A stretch of DNA of 64,000 nt. Origin: Pseudovibrio sp. Tun.PSC04-5.I4. GTDB taxonomy: Bacteria; Pseudomonadota; Alphaproteobacteria; Rhizobiales; Stappiaceae. The notes beneath the pieces were generated by a model. That model saw nothing but the letters and a program-made list of their open reading frames with translations. It was not told where the DNA came from and ran no database searches. The stretch covers positions 78,501 to 142,500 of the forward strand of contig NZ_FNLB01000006.1 of the NCBI RefSeq assembly GCF_900104145.1. The letters are read 5' to 3'. This document shows positions 18,516 to 26,500 of this stretch, one piece after another; position 1 is the first letter of the stretch, and the number at the start of each line of letters is the position of its first letter. The position numbers and the translations under genes were made by a program.

Positions 18516-19934
18516 TTACTTCTCATCAAGAAACCATTTTGCTGCATTTCTGTAGCAAATGTCCTTGATCATAGAACCAGTCAAATCATAGTCGGCTGGA
18601 ATATGGCCGTTAGCCATCCATTCACCCACCATCTTGCAAAGTAAGCGGCGGAAGTATTCGTGACGTGGGAAGGATAGGAACGATCTGCTGTCAGTCAACA
18701 TGCCGAGGAACTGAGACAGCAATCCCATCTGCGCCAACTGGGTCATCTGGCGCTCCATACCGTCCAGCTGATCGTTGTGCCACCAGCCTGTGCCAGCTTG
18801 AACTTTGCCCGCAATAGTACCGTCCTGGAAGTTCCCAGCTGTCGTCACAACCACTTCATTTTTAGTTGGATCGAGAGAGTACAGAACTGTTCTTGGGAGT
18901 TTTTTGTCCCTGTCCAACGTATCAAGGAATTGGTTAAGCGGAATGGCGAGCTCTCTGTCGTCAATGCCATCAACACCCACATCTGGGCCAAGAGCTTTAA
19001 ACAGGCGTGTCCTGTTGTTGCGGGTCGCGCCAATATGCAGCTGCATCACCCAATTGCGTTTCGCATATTCCTGACCAAGGAACACCTGAACAGCAGATTG
19101 GAAGGCTGTAACATCATCAATTGAGAGCTCAGCGCCATCACGGCCACTGTTAAAAATGCGGTTCAATTCAGCTGAAGAAGGCACAGCGCAGAACAACATG
19201 CTGTCGAGGCCATGGTCAGCCGCATTACAGCCGTGAGCGTCAAAATGGTTTAGTCGAAGTGCAAGCGCTTCCAACAGTTTTTCGTAGCTGTTGATTGCGA
19301 AACCAGCCGCCTTGCTAAGCTTCTGCATGTAAGCGGGGAAAGTAGGTTTGTTGATCTTGAAGGCTGGGTCTGGACGGAAAGTTGGACGAACTACCATGTC
19401 GCAGGTGGCATCTTGAGCGATCATCTTGTGCCAACGCAGATCGTCACATGGATCATCCGTAGTGCCCAGCATTTTCACGTTCTGCATGCTAAGCAAACCG
19501 CGTGCAGAGAACTGTTTTTTTGCAAGTTTAGCGTTGCAGACATCCCAGACCGTATCAGCAGTTTTCGCGGAAAGTGTAACGCCTTCCAGCCCGAAGTACC
19601 GGTACATCTCAAGATGCGTCCAATGGTACAGCGGATTTCCAAGGAACTTAGGCATCACCTCCGCAAAGGCGTGGAATTTATCTTTAAAGCTGGTTTTTGT
19701 TCCTGTGATCAGGCTCTCGTCAACTCCAGCCCAACGCATTGCGCGCCACTTGTAGTGATCGCCGGCAAGCCATGTACTGCCGATGTCATCAAACTGATGG
19801 TTTTCGGCAATGACCTGCGGACACAGGTGGTTGTGGTAATCCACGATTGGCATGTCTGCTGCGTGCTCGTGATAGAGTTTTTGTGCGGCTTCTGTCTCTA
19901 ACAGGAAGTTGGGTCCAAGAAATGGCTGCATCAT
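18516..19934 (-). CDS. uxaC: Glucuronate isomerase
   Basis: Isomerises D-glucuronate to D-fructuronate (and galacturonate to tagaturonate), first intracellular step of hexuronate breakdown. 472 residues, family length (E. coli 470). The metal-dependent amidohydrolase fold shows the N-terminal metal site VDYHNHLCPQ (about 32-41), the AMRWAGVDESLITG segment near 65-80 and a C-terminal RRLLCKMVGEWMANGHIP. Last gene of dctQ-dctM-GH31-uxuB-uxaC. The 101-base gap to uxuB holds a short GAGGG/CCCTC hairpin at 19955-19975. Two Met codons are adjacent at the start. Confidence 0.97.
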   Translation of the reverse strand: MMQPFLGPNFLLETEAAQKLYHEHAADMPIVDYHNHLCPQVIAENHQFDDIGSTWLAGDHYKWRAMRWAGVDESLITGTKTSFKDKFHAFAEVMPKFLGNPLYHWTHLEMYRYFGLEGVTLSAKTADTVWDVCNAKLAKKQFSARGLLSMQNVKMLGTTDDPCDDLRWHKMIAQDATCDMVVRPTFRPDPAFKINKPTFPAYMQKLSKAAGFAINSYEKLLEALALRLNHFDAHGCNAADHGLDSMLFCAVPSSAELNRIFNSGRDGAELSIDDVTAFQSAVQVFLGQEYAKRNWVMQLHIGATRNNRTRLFKALGPDVGVDGIDDRELAIPLNQFLDTLDRDKKLPRTVLYSLDPTKNEVVVTTAGNFQDGTIAGKVQAGTGWWHNDQLDGMERQMTQLAQMGLLSQFLGMLTDSRSFLSFPRHEYFRRLLCKMVGEWMANGHIPADYDLTGSMIKDICYRNAAKWFLDEK

Positions 19935-20035
19935 TATTCTGCCCTACGTGTCGGGAGGGGCCATTAACGACCCTCTCCAATCTTTTTGCGTTTATCCGGC
20001 CAGGTGGGTCGAATAAGGTAATCTGCGTGCGGAAC

Positions 20036-21514
20036 CTAACTTGCCAAGTCTGCAACGGCTTGGGCCGCACCTTTATCTGCCACTGCTGCATAGGCTTTGT
20101 GAACCGCCTGATTAAACTCATCATTACCAACAAGTTCAGATGGGAATACAGACTCCAGAGCGAGGAGTGTGTTCACATAGACTGTTCTGTCAGTTTTGTG
20201 GGATGCAACAATCTCCGCAAGCTGGTCTTTCATCGGGTCTGTTACCTCATAGCTTTCGCCATTACGGTTGGCCTGAATGTAATTCATCCAGCCACCAATG
20301 CCGAGCACCAGATGTCTGTAATCAGAACCATGCGCAATGTGGTACTTGACAGAATTCAACCAGCGCTGAGGCATCTTTTGCGTTCCATCAGAAGCAATCT
20401 GCCATGTGCGATGTTTCAGTTTGGAATTGGAGTACCGCTTAAGCAAAGAGTCCGCATAAGCCTCCAGATCCACATCATCTGGAACATCCAGTGTAGGCAG
20501 CTGTTCATCCACCATCAATTTGCGGGCTTCAGCAAAAAATACTGGATCAGCCGCGCAGTCAGCAATCGTTTCTTTACCAGCAAGGAAGCCTAGGTAGGCA
20601 AGGAAGGAGTGAGACCCATTGAGGGTTCTCAGCTTCATTTCCTCAAATGGTTCTACATCAGGAACGATCTGTGCGCCTGCGAGCTCCCATTTTGGGCGAC
20701 CGGCTTTGAAGTTGTCTTCAATAACCCACTGGCGGAATGGCTCGCACACGATGCCATTGAGATCAATCTGCCCTCCAAGGCTCTCACGAATAAGGTCACG
20801 GGATTCATCGGTCAGGGCTGGAACAATGCGGTCTACCATCGTGGACGGGAAAGAGACGTTTTCTTCAATCCATGCGGCAAGCTCAGCATCAACCTTGGCG
20901 GCGAACTCACGCACCGCGATACCACACAAAACACCGTTGTTTGGCAGATTATCACAGGACATTACAGTGACTGGGCCATTGCCAAGCGCACGGCGTTTGG
21001 CAAGCCCAGCAACGATCAAGCCAATAGCTGTCTTTGGAGTGCTCGGCGATGCAAGGTCTTCCTTGATCCACCCGTTGTCTATATCCAACTGACCGTTTTT
21101 AACGCAGTAGCCCTTCTCGGTCACAGTCAGAGAGATGATCTTCAGCTGTTCCTCAGCCAATCCGTTGATGAGTACTTCTACACCATCGCGCGCGATATGC
21201 TGTGTTTCGCAAACAGCACCCAACAGACGTGTGTTGGTGCCTTCATCAGCCGTCTCAACCAGTGTGTAGAGATAATCGTTCTCAGCTAACTTATCGAACA
21301 GGTCAGAGGTGCCGAACAGCTCAACAACGCGCATACCCCAGTCACCGCCAGCCGCTGCCAGTGTTTCATGCAGGTGCATAGCCACATGAGCGCGGGCAAA
21401 AGCCCCAAACCCAATGTGGGCTATGCGTGGTTTAAGAGCCTTACGGTCATAAGGGGGCATTCCCACGTCACTTGGCAGGGTGTCCAGATCAAGTTTTTTG
21501 AATTCAAACGTCAT
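20036..21514 (-). CDS. uxuB: Fructuronate reductase / D-mannonate oxidoreductase
   Basis: NADH-dependent reduction of D-fructuronate to D-mannonate. 492 residues of the mannitol dehydrogenase superfamily: N-terminal Rossmann start IAHIGFGAFARAHVA (about 32-46), the substrate-side KLRTLNGSHSFLAYLG motif (about 300-315) with its catalytic Lys, and C-terminal helical domain. Mannitol dehydrogenase is the alternative by family, but position between uxaC and the uxuA divergon makes UxuB the consistent call. It follows the GH31 gene by 15 bases. Confidence 0.9.
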   Translation of the reverse strand: MTFEFKKLDLDTLPSDVGMPPYDRKALKPRIAHIGFGAFARAHVAMHLHETLAAAGGDWGMRVVELFGTSDLFDKLAENDYLYTLVETADEGTNTRLLGAVCETQHIARDGVEVLINGLAEEQLKIISLTVTEKGYCVKNGQLDIDNGWIKEDLASPSTPKTAIGLIVAGLAKRRALGNGPVTVMSCDNLPNNGVLCGIAVREFAAKVDAELAAWIEENVSFPSTMVDRIVPALTDESRDLIRESLGGQIDLNGIVCEPFRQWVIEDNFKAGRPKWELAGAQIVPDVEPFEEMKLRTLNGSHSFLAYLGFLAGKETIADCAADPVFFAEARKLMVDEQLPTLDVPDDVDLEAYADSLLKRYSNSKLKHRTWQIASDGTQKMPQRWLNSVKYHIAHGSDYRHLVLGIGGWMNYIQANRNGESYEVTDPMKDQLAEIVASHKTDRTVYVNTLLALESVFPSELVGNDEFNQAVHKAYAAVADKGAAQAVADLAS

Positions 21515-21529
21515 AGGAGGAAGACCTTA

Positions 21530-23929
21530 TTAAAGCTCGGTGAGTGCAAGAGTGAGGGTGCCATCAGACAGGCACTGGCCATTCACAGTCACATTGGAAG
21601 AAAGACCGTTCGGAGACTGTCCTTTGATGAAGATAGAGATATTGCGAGCCCCTGCGTCCAGCTCACCACAGCGAGAGAGGGAGAGGGTCTGCTCAACAGC
21701 ATTGGCGGATAGCAGGAGATTCAACGTGCTGTGCTGCCCCTCTGACCATTTATGACTGATGCCGTCATCTTCAAAAACGATAAGGATACGGCTGCCGGGT
21801 CCTTGGAAAGGGAATACTGCCAGAGCGTTGAGATCACACTCACTCGTGTTCTTAGCAGTGGGATTGGCAAGTGGGATCACAGTGCCCGCACGTACGAACA
21901 GCGGCAGCCTCTCAAGAGGAGCATCAACAATGATGGTCTGGCCGCCCTTGTGATACACGCCTGTATCGAACTCATACCAGCCATCACCATTATCCGGCAG
22001 GTAAACTGTACGGGTCGTTGCGCCTTGCTCTACGACAGAAGCGACAAGTAAGTCTTTGCCGAGCAGATAGTCGTCTGTCTCAACATAGGTTCGCTCATCC
22101 CCTTCGTGATCAAGGAAGGTCGGACGTAGCAAAGGCTCGTCCTTCACATGCATATCGTGTAGCAGTGTGTAAAAGTAGGGCATCAGATATTGGCGCAGCT
22201 GCATGGCATTGCGAATAAGCGGCGTAACGTCTGGGTGCATCCAGGGCTCATTGACCGTAGCATCATCATTCCATGAGTGAATGGTGAAGCGGGGATGCAT
22301 GACACCGTTCTGGACCCAACGCACAAACAGTTCTGGATCAGGTCGAGGCCCGGAGAACCCGCCAACATCATGCCCGACATTGTAGATACCGGACATGGAA
22401 AGTCCGAGGCCCATCCGGATGTTATATTTCAGGTTGTTCCAGTTGGTCCGATTGTCACCTGTCCATGTCTGCACATAACGCTGAAGACCCGGAGACCCGC
22501 TGCGGGAGATCAGATAGGGCCGCTCATCTGGTGCATGCTCAATCTGTGCTTCATAGGAGGTACGCATCATCAAAAGAGAGTGCAATGGGCGGATAAGACC
22601 AACTTCAATTTCTTCGCCAAAGCCTTTACAGCGTGCAGAAAAATCCCAGATCTCGTATTCGTTATTGTCATTCCATGTGGAACCAATACCGCGTTCAAGC
22701 AACTGCTCGGTGACGTTGGCTTTCCACCAGTTGACCGTGTCCATATTGGTGAAGTCGAGGTGCGATCCTTCATCATCCCAGTACAGTGAGCGCTCAGGCT
22801 GATCTGCTTCGCTGTCACGAATGAAGAGACCTTTTGCTTCCACATCCTTGTACATCGGATGGTCTTGCAACAGGCACGGTTTGATGTTGGCTGCCAAATG
22901 CACACCGGCATTCAAGAACTTTGAGGTCATCGCCTTAGGATCAGGACACTTGTCGTCGTTCCAGTTGAACACGTAGCGTTTGGACCCAATAGATGTATAG
23001 CCGGAGGAGAGCTGAAAGCTGTCGCAGGGAATAGCGTGCTCGTCAATCAGATCGATAAAGCCTTCCAGCTGCTCCTGCGCATTATCAGCGTCGGTGTAAT
23101 ACATGGTAGAACCGGAATATCCGAGGCTCCACTTTGGCGGGAAGATGTGTTTACCCGTCAGCCAAACCTGCGTTTTGGTAACATCCAGTAGGGAAGGGCC
23201 GAGAGTGAAGTAGTAGTCCAGATCACCATCTTCAGCGCGGTAAGAACGATGAGGGCGGTGATAGTTGTCGATCTCGTTACCCAGATCAAACCAGCAGTTT
23301 ACAAGATTGTCATAGAACACGCCGTAAGAAATACCGGAGGCGGTGCGGGTCAATGTGAAGGGTAAGTGCTTGTAAAGTGGGTCGGTGGTCTCCGCATCAT
23401 AACCCATGGCATCCAGGTTACGCATTTCGTAGCGGCGACCGTTACGCAGTAAATTGCCAGCCTTTTCACCAAGGCCGTAAATCCGGTCATCTGCTGGTTG
23501 GCTCAGAAAATGCGAGTTCTTATTGTCCTTCAAGCCAAGCATGTACGCACCTGTTGGGCGTTCGCTTGCTATCAGCTCATAAGAGCCGTCGTCCTTTTTC
23601 GCTTCCCAGATAATCTGAAGAGGCGTTTTGACGGAGACACGCAAAGCACGCGTCTCCAACACAAGTGTATCCTCCGTAAGCTCCTGTCTAAATTCTGGAA
23701 GCGAAAACCCTTCAACGGACAGACGAGGCCGTCCTTCAAAAGGCATAGCTGTTTCGCCAGGAGTGATGGACCATGTCCGCCCCTGACGAAACTCGCCATT
23801 CTTTCGCAACAAAACGCGGACAACTTTGTCCTCAAGGATGAACAGGGAGAGCAGATGCTTCTCATCGATCAGCAGGTCTACTTGGTTCTGTTCGGTCCTT
23901 ATATGGGACCACTTACGGAGCGTTTTCAT
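21530..23929 (-). CDS. GH31 alpha-glycosidase
   Basis: 799-residue retaining glycosidase of family 31 (alpha-glucosidase, alpha-xylosidase and related). The nucleophile is Asp421 in STWNDNNEYE, where most GH31 enzymes have W-x-D-M-N-E, and the likely acid/base is Asp492 in TWTGDNRTNW. An N-terminal beta-sandwich with RIYGLGEKAG near 149-158 and C-terminal beta domains complete the fold. No signal peptide, so it works in the cytoplasm on an imported oligosaccharide. Between the TRAP permease and uxuB genes, it probably trims an alpha-linked sugar from a uronate-containing oligosaccharide. The exact linkage is unknown. Confidence 0.92.
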   Translation of the reverse strand: MKTLRKWSHIRTEQNQVDLLIDEKHLLSLFILEDKVVRVLLRKNGEFRQGRTWSITPGETAMPFEGRPRLSVEGFSLPEFRQELTEDTLVLETRALRVSVKTPLQIIWEAKKDDGSYELIASERPTGAYMLGLKDNKNSHFLSQPADDRIYGLGEKAGNLLRNGRRYEMRNLDAMGYDAETTDPLYKHLPFTLTRTASGISYGVFYDNLVNCWFDLGNEIDNYHRPHRSYRAEDGDLDYYFTLGPSLLDVTKTQVWLTGKHIFPPKWSLGYSGSTMYYTDADNAQEQLEGFIDLIDEHAIPCDSFQLSSGYTSIGSKRYVFNWNDDKCPDPKAMTSKFLNAGVHLAANIKPCLLQDHPMYKDVEAKGLFIRDSEADQPERSLYWDDEGSHLDFTNMDTVNWWKANVTEQLLERGIGSTWNDNNEYEIWDFSARCKGFGEEIEVGLIRPLHSLLMMRTSYEAQIEHAPDERPYLISRSGSPGLQRYVQTWTGDNRTNWNNLKYNIRMGLGLSMSGIYNVGHDVGGFSGPRPDPELFVRWVQNGVMHPRFTIHSWNDDATVNEPWMHPDVTPLIRNAMQLRQYLMPYFYTLLHDMHVKDEPLLRPTFLDHEGDERTYVETDDYLLGKDLLVASVVEQGATTRTVYLPDNGDGWYEFDTGVYHKGGQTIIVDAPLERLPLFVRAGTVIPLANPTAKNTSECDLNALAVFPFQGPGSRILIVFEDDGISHKWSEGQHSTLNLLLSANAVEQTLSLSRCGELDAGARNISIFIKGQSPNGLSSNVTVNGQCLSDGTLTLALTEL

Positions 23930-23981
23930 CGAACTTCAACCAGTTATTTGAGTGCTTTTATGGTTGTAAACGTGGAGATCC

Positions 23982-25304
23982 CTATCCGCCGTACCCAAGG
24001 ATAAGACGTGGCAGGAACAAGCTGATTTCAGGAATGAACGTCACCAGCATCAGGATGGTGATCACCGCTGCATAGAATGGCAGCATTGGCTTAATCAGAT
24101 CCTGAATTGCAACCTTACCAACAGAGCAACTGATGAACAGCGCACTTCCAACAGGTGGAGTGATGATGCCGATGCACAGGTTGTAGGTCATCATGATACC
24201 GAAGTGGACCGGATCCATACCTAACTCAGTTGCCACCGGCAAGAAGATCGGTGTGAAGATCAGCAGAGCTGGGGTCATGTCCATGAAGGTACCAATCACC
24301 AGCAAGCAGAGGTTGATCACCAGCATGATAATGAATGGGTTATCAGAGACGTTCGCTAACGCTTCGCCAATGGCATACGGAATGTCGGAAAAGGTCATCG
24401 CCCAGGACATGCCGATGGAACAGCCGATCAGCAACAGTACGATTGAGCTTGTGATGGCAGATTCCAGAATGACGGTCGGAAGCTCGGTGATTTTAACTTC
24501 GCGGTAAACGCCGATGGCAAGGATCAGTGTGTAAACCACAGCAACGGCAGAAGCTTCAGTCGCCGTAAACACACCACCAATAATGCCGCCCATGATGATG
24601 AAGACCAGCAGCAACGGCAAAAACGCGTCAGCAATCTTGAAAAGGATCTCTTTAAAACTTGGCAGTGGGATGAGTGGGTAGCCGCGTTTCGCTGCAATAA
24701 TGCCCGCAACAAGCATCACGCTCAGACCCATCAAAATGCCTGGCAGATACCCAGCAACAAACAGGGTCGCAACAGAGGTGCCACCTGAGATCAGAGAGTA
24801 AACGATCAGCGTTGAAGAAGGGGGGATCAACATGCCGGTTGGACAAGAAGCTGCGTTCACCGCCGCTGAGAAAGCAGGGTCATAGCCCTCTTTGCGTTGC
24901 AACGGAGACATGATGCCACCAATCGCAGCGGCAGACGCCACAGCAGAGCCGGAGATTGAGCCAAACAACATGTTTGCGAGCACGTTCACGTGTGCCAGAG
25001 CGCCCGGTAAGCGTCCGCCCACGATTTTGGCAAGCTCAATGAGGCGCCTTGCAATGCCTCCCGAGTTCATAATGTTGCCAGCAAGAATGAAGAACGGGAT
25101 AGCCAGCAGAGTAAAGCTGTCCAATCCACTTGCCATCTTCTGAGAGACAACAAAAATTGCCTGATCGAAAGAAATCAGGAAGGTGATGCTCGCAGTCGCA
25201 GCCAGTCCGATCGCGAACGAAATTGGCACACCAAAAGTTACCAATGCGCCGAAAACGCCGAAAAGAATGAGGCCGCTTTGAAGTTCACTGCTTAAAAAAT
25301 CCAT
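23982..25304 (-). CDS. dctM: TRAP transporter large permease (DctM/SiaM type)
   Basis: 440-residue large membrane subunit of a tripartite ATP-independent periplasmic transporter, with about 12 hydrophobic segments and family stretches such as LANMLFGSISGSAVASAAAIG (near 110-130) and a C-terminal FGIMMTYNLCIGIITPPVG. It drives Na+- or H+-coupled uptake with the small subunit encoded 11 bases upstream. The substrate is probably a hexuronate or short glucuronide, judged by the operon. No dctP gene for the substrate-binding protein is adjacent or anywhere in the window. Confidence 0.93.
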   Translation of the reverse strand: MDFLSSELQSGLILFGVFGALVTFGVPISFAIGLAATASITFLISFDQAIFVVSQKMASGLDSFTLLAIPFFILAGNIMNSGGIARRLIELAKIVGGRLPGALAHVNVLANMLFGSISGSAVASAAAIGGIMSPLQRKEGYDPAFSAAVNAASCPTGMLIPPSSTLIVYSLISGGTSVATLFVAGYLPGILMGLSVMLVAGIIAAKRGYPLIPLPSFKEILFKIADAFLPLLLVFIIMGGIIGGVFTATEASAVAVVYTLILAIGVYREVKITELPTVILESAITSSIVLLLIGCSIGMSWAMTFSDIPYAIGEALANVSDNPFIIMLVINLCLLVIGTFMDMTPALLIFTPIFLPVATELGMDPVHFGIMMTYNLCIGIITPPVGSALFISCSVGKVAIQDLIKPMLPFYAAVITILMLVTFIPEISLFLPRLILGYGG

Positions 25305-25315
25305 GTGACTATCTC

Positions 25316-25840
25316 TTATTTCGCAGCTGCATCGGCGTCTTCAGGCATTTGGTCATTAGGACCAGTGCCAGTGCCGTTGACGAGACCAAGGAAGAACTCC
25401 ACGCAGTAAAACAGCATGATGGCCCCGGAGAATGGAATGGCAGCGTAGACGTATCCCATCGGGATACGCAGGGCCGGTGAGACTTGACCGTTTGCGAGGG
25501 TTTTGAGAACCAGCTGACCACCACCATAGAACATGACCAAGCCTGAGAAGAAGGCGATTGCCAGAACGATAAAGTAATCGGAGATCAGCTTGCGCTTGCC
25601 AACCAAAGAGCCGGTGAGAAGGTCAATTGCCAGATGGCGGCGCATTCCCAGCGTATAGGCTGCGCCAATAAGGCCAATCCACATGAACATGAAACGAGCA
25701 AGCTCGTCCGTAATTGTGCTTGGGGTGCCAAGGATATACCTTGAGAACACTTGCCAAACCACACACATCACGAGCACCACAAAAACCGACACGGTGACGG
25801 TCTTCAGGATCGTGTTAACAACTTTGGTCAGCGCTTGCAT
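25316..25840 (-). CDS. dctQ: TRAP transporter small permease (DctQ type)
   Basis: 174-residue small subunit with four membrane segments and the family pattern VWQVFSRYILG.PSTITDELARFMFMW (about 28-54; one residue dotted), TLGMRRHLAID and a C-terminal amphipathic tail. First gene of the minus-strand hexuronate operon. AGGGAAA lies at good distance from the ATG. DctP would normally be encoded directly before it; instead there are 660 bases of non-coding DNA and then a divergent gene. Confidence 0.92.
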   Translation of the reverse strand: MQALTKVVNTILKTVTVSVFVVLVMCVVWQVFSRYILGTPSTITDELARFMFMWIGLIGAAYTLGMRRHLAIDLLTGSLVGKRKLISDYFIVLAIAFFSGLVMFYGGGQLVLKTLANGQVSPALRIPMGYVYAAIPFSGAIMLFYCVEFFLGLVNGTGTGPNDQMPEDADAAAK

Positions 25841-26036
25841 TTTATTTCCCTGTGTAAGTGAAGGGCGCGGGCACAGTATGGCGAGTGAATCGCTACTGGG
25901 CGACCAATTTATCCAAGGTAAGCCTCGGTATATATTGTATTTCTAGCGTAAATTCAGTTCGATATCCGTAGAATTACCAGTATCGCGTGAATCTATTCAA
26001 ATATTCCATTTGATAAATAATTGCTGATTTTTGATT

Positions 26037-26050
26037 ATTGGTCAACCAAT
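26037..26050. promoter_or_regulatory. ExuR/UxuR-type operator, perfect palindrome
   Basis: ATTGGTCAACCAAT is a perfect 6-2-6 palindrome with the TTGGTnnACCAA core bound by E. coli UxuR and ExuR, which are FCD-type GntR proteins. An FCD-type GntR gene sits in this cluster. The site lies about 200 bases before dctQ and 450 before the GH2 gene. Confidence 0.75.
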
Positions 26051-26185
26051 ATAATAAAATGGTTTGACAATGTCGCAGTTTTGTAGAAATGTGGGTGACG
26101 TGGAGAGAGGGTTTGGTTGATCTGCGCTCTTTCTGTCTCTGATTAATAGATGACTGCAATGGCTCACAGAGTTGCCTCGACACCC

Positions 26186-26197
26186 TTGGTGAACCTG
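26186..26197. promoter_or_regulatory. Imperfect UxuR-type operator
   Basis: TTGGTGAACCTG keeps one full half-site (TTGGT) and three of five bases of the other. It is a weaker companion of the palindrome at 26037. Confidence 0.4.
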
Positions 26198-26433
26198 CTT
26201 CCATCGGCCACTTAATTTGGAGAAGTATTTTAAAATAACAGGATTTTGAGGTAGCAAAAACGCATTCAACTATACATTTTATCCATATAAAGCAAATAGT
26301 TGATTTGGAAATAAATTTTGGAGTGAACCAACCTCGAACGAGGAAGGCCTCGCAATGCTAAGGTCTGTGGCTCGATTGATCTGAATGCGAATTTCAAATG
26401 CACAAGATAGACTTCAAAACCCTGTAAGCTCAA

Positions 26434-26447
26434 AGAGGTCAACCAAC
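26434..26447. promoter_or_regulatory. Imperfect UxuR-type operator next to the GH2 gene
   Basis: AGAGGTCAACCAAC keeps the GGTCAACC core and one complete ACCAA half-site. At about 55-65 bases before the GH2 start it is well placed to block that promoter or early elongation. Confidence 0.5.
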
Positions 26448-26500
26448 TTGGACGGAAGTCCTAACAAACATGAATTGGCGTTGGTCAAAGAGGTTCAGTG

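Larger units (their letters stand above)
25841..26500. promoter_or_regulatory. Divergent control region of the hexuronate/glucuronide cluster
   Basis: 660 non-coding AT-rich bases between dctQ and the GH2 gene; the short frames on both strands show no family features. It holds one perfect and two imperfect TTGGTnnACCAA sites, isolated half-sites near 26328 and 26481, and a CGAGG-AAGG-CCTCG tetraloop hairpin at 26339-26352 in the probable leader of the GH2 transcript. No remnant of a dctP gene was seen. Confidence 0.7.
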
